From: Rhodocyclales bacterium
GTDB lineage: Bacteria; Pseudomonadota; Gammaproteobacteria; Burkholderiales; Rhodocyclaceae
Direction of reading: 5' to 3'
Assembly (NCBI GenBank): GCA_028292505.1
Contig: JAQGMF010000010.1
Coordinates: 62,001-126,000 of the forward strand
Length of the DNA stretch: 64,000 bases
In this document: positions 63,867 to 64,000 of the stretch, in pieces
How the letters are laid out: each line of letters opens with the position of its first letter
Position numbering within the stretch: the first letter of the stretch is position 1
Notes under the pieces: generated by a model
Databases searched by the model: none
What the model saw: the letters and a program-made list of their open reading frames with translations, nothing else
Told to the model about the DNA's origin: nothing
Made by a program: the position numbers and the translations under genes

Positions 63867-64000
63867 TTAGTGGTCGCCGCCGACTACAGCTGCCGCCGCC
63901 TTCACCGGCTTGGCGAACCAGACGATTGCGGTGAGCGCGAGGAAGATGACAGCGCTGGCCAGGAACAACTCGTCGGCCGAAAGCGTGAAGGCCTGTTGCG
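63867..64000 (-). CDS. C-terminal end of a DHA2-family MFS transporter, 5' part outside the window
   Basis: An open minus-strand frame of 44 codons enters from the right edge and stops at 63867-63869. The visible end (QQAFTLSADELFLASAVIF then LALTAIVWFAKPVKAAAAV) is the last amphipathic loop and final membrane helix of EmrB/QacA-type (DHA2) multidrug transporters, in which QQAFTLSxxD just before the final helix is common. The start and most of the gene are missing. Only the family can be given, by similarity of this tail. Confidence 0.7.
   Translation of the reverse strand, partial: QQAFTLSADELFLASAVIFLALTAIVWFAKPVKAAAAVVGGDH

Noticed and set aside
1..64000. CRISPR array, prophage, IS element or RNA operon
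   Set aside because: No regularly spaced direct repeats, phage structural genes, transposase motifs or tRNA/rRNA features were found.

Overview
The window is GC-rich chromosomal DNA from a betaproteobacterium, most likely of the Burkholderiales or a close order. The evidence is gene content and order: ilvD next to lgt, a yqgE-ruvX-pyrR-pyrB-pyrX cluster, rsmB-DUF4390-ntrY-ntrX, a Gcr-type 'site-specific recombinase' membrane protein, class I PHA synthase, RapZ and HiPIP. I cannot name the genus. No rRNA, tRNA, CRISPR array, prophage or insertion sequence was seen.

Layout. 1-6300: a TolA/TonB-like coiled-coil protein running off the left edge, a frameshifted glutathione peroxidase, a hipBA toxin-antitoxin operon with a palindromic operator region, a YebC paralogue and a secreted alginate-lyase-like protein. 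6.6-20.5 kb: small secreted proteins, two transporters, Gcr, an RNase H-fold protein, RlhA-type U32 hydroxylase, and a rhomboid protease facing a membrane/TPR protein. 20.6-27.8 kb: canonical YebC, a lipoprotein, a PilT-like ATPase, an alpha/beta hydrolase, RuvC, an EAL-like/HDOD protein and two short charged exported proteins. 27.8-31.6 kb: pyrimidine operon (yqgE, ruvX, pyrR, pyrB and the non-catalytic dihydroorotase pyrX). 31.8-41.7 kb: sensor kinase plus receiver, HiPIP, RNase II-family exonuclease, TonB-like protein, GGDEF-EAL protein. 41.9-52.6 kb: ilvD, lgt, a Phd/AbrB-Doc type toxin-antitoxin pair, a yybP-ykoY-like manganese riboswitch with its UPF0016 exporter, then aroE-rsmB-DUF4390-ntrY-ntrX. 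52.8-64 kb: PIN and MOSC proteins, phaC, a metallo-beta-lactamase-fold hydrolase, an isomerase/hydrolase/DUF1289 run, rapZ, TauE/SafE permease, ruvB, a putative metallopeptidase, and the C-terminus of a DHA2 transporter cut by the right edge.

Non-coding structure. Two copies of an apparently undescribed 107-122 bp element with 18-bp inverted ends lie at 25041-25162 and 31750-31856; several end-stem pairs differ between the copies in a compensatory way. Seven GTAG-headed REP units lie at four loci (three head-to-head doublets and one singleton), belonging to four sequence types. Two dRS3-like doublets (ATTCCC-N8-GGGAAT) lie at 27236-27318 and 63763-63849. The rest is mostly ordinary core genome, with accessory modules (hipBA, Doc pair, PL7 lyase) inserted among housekeeping genes.
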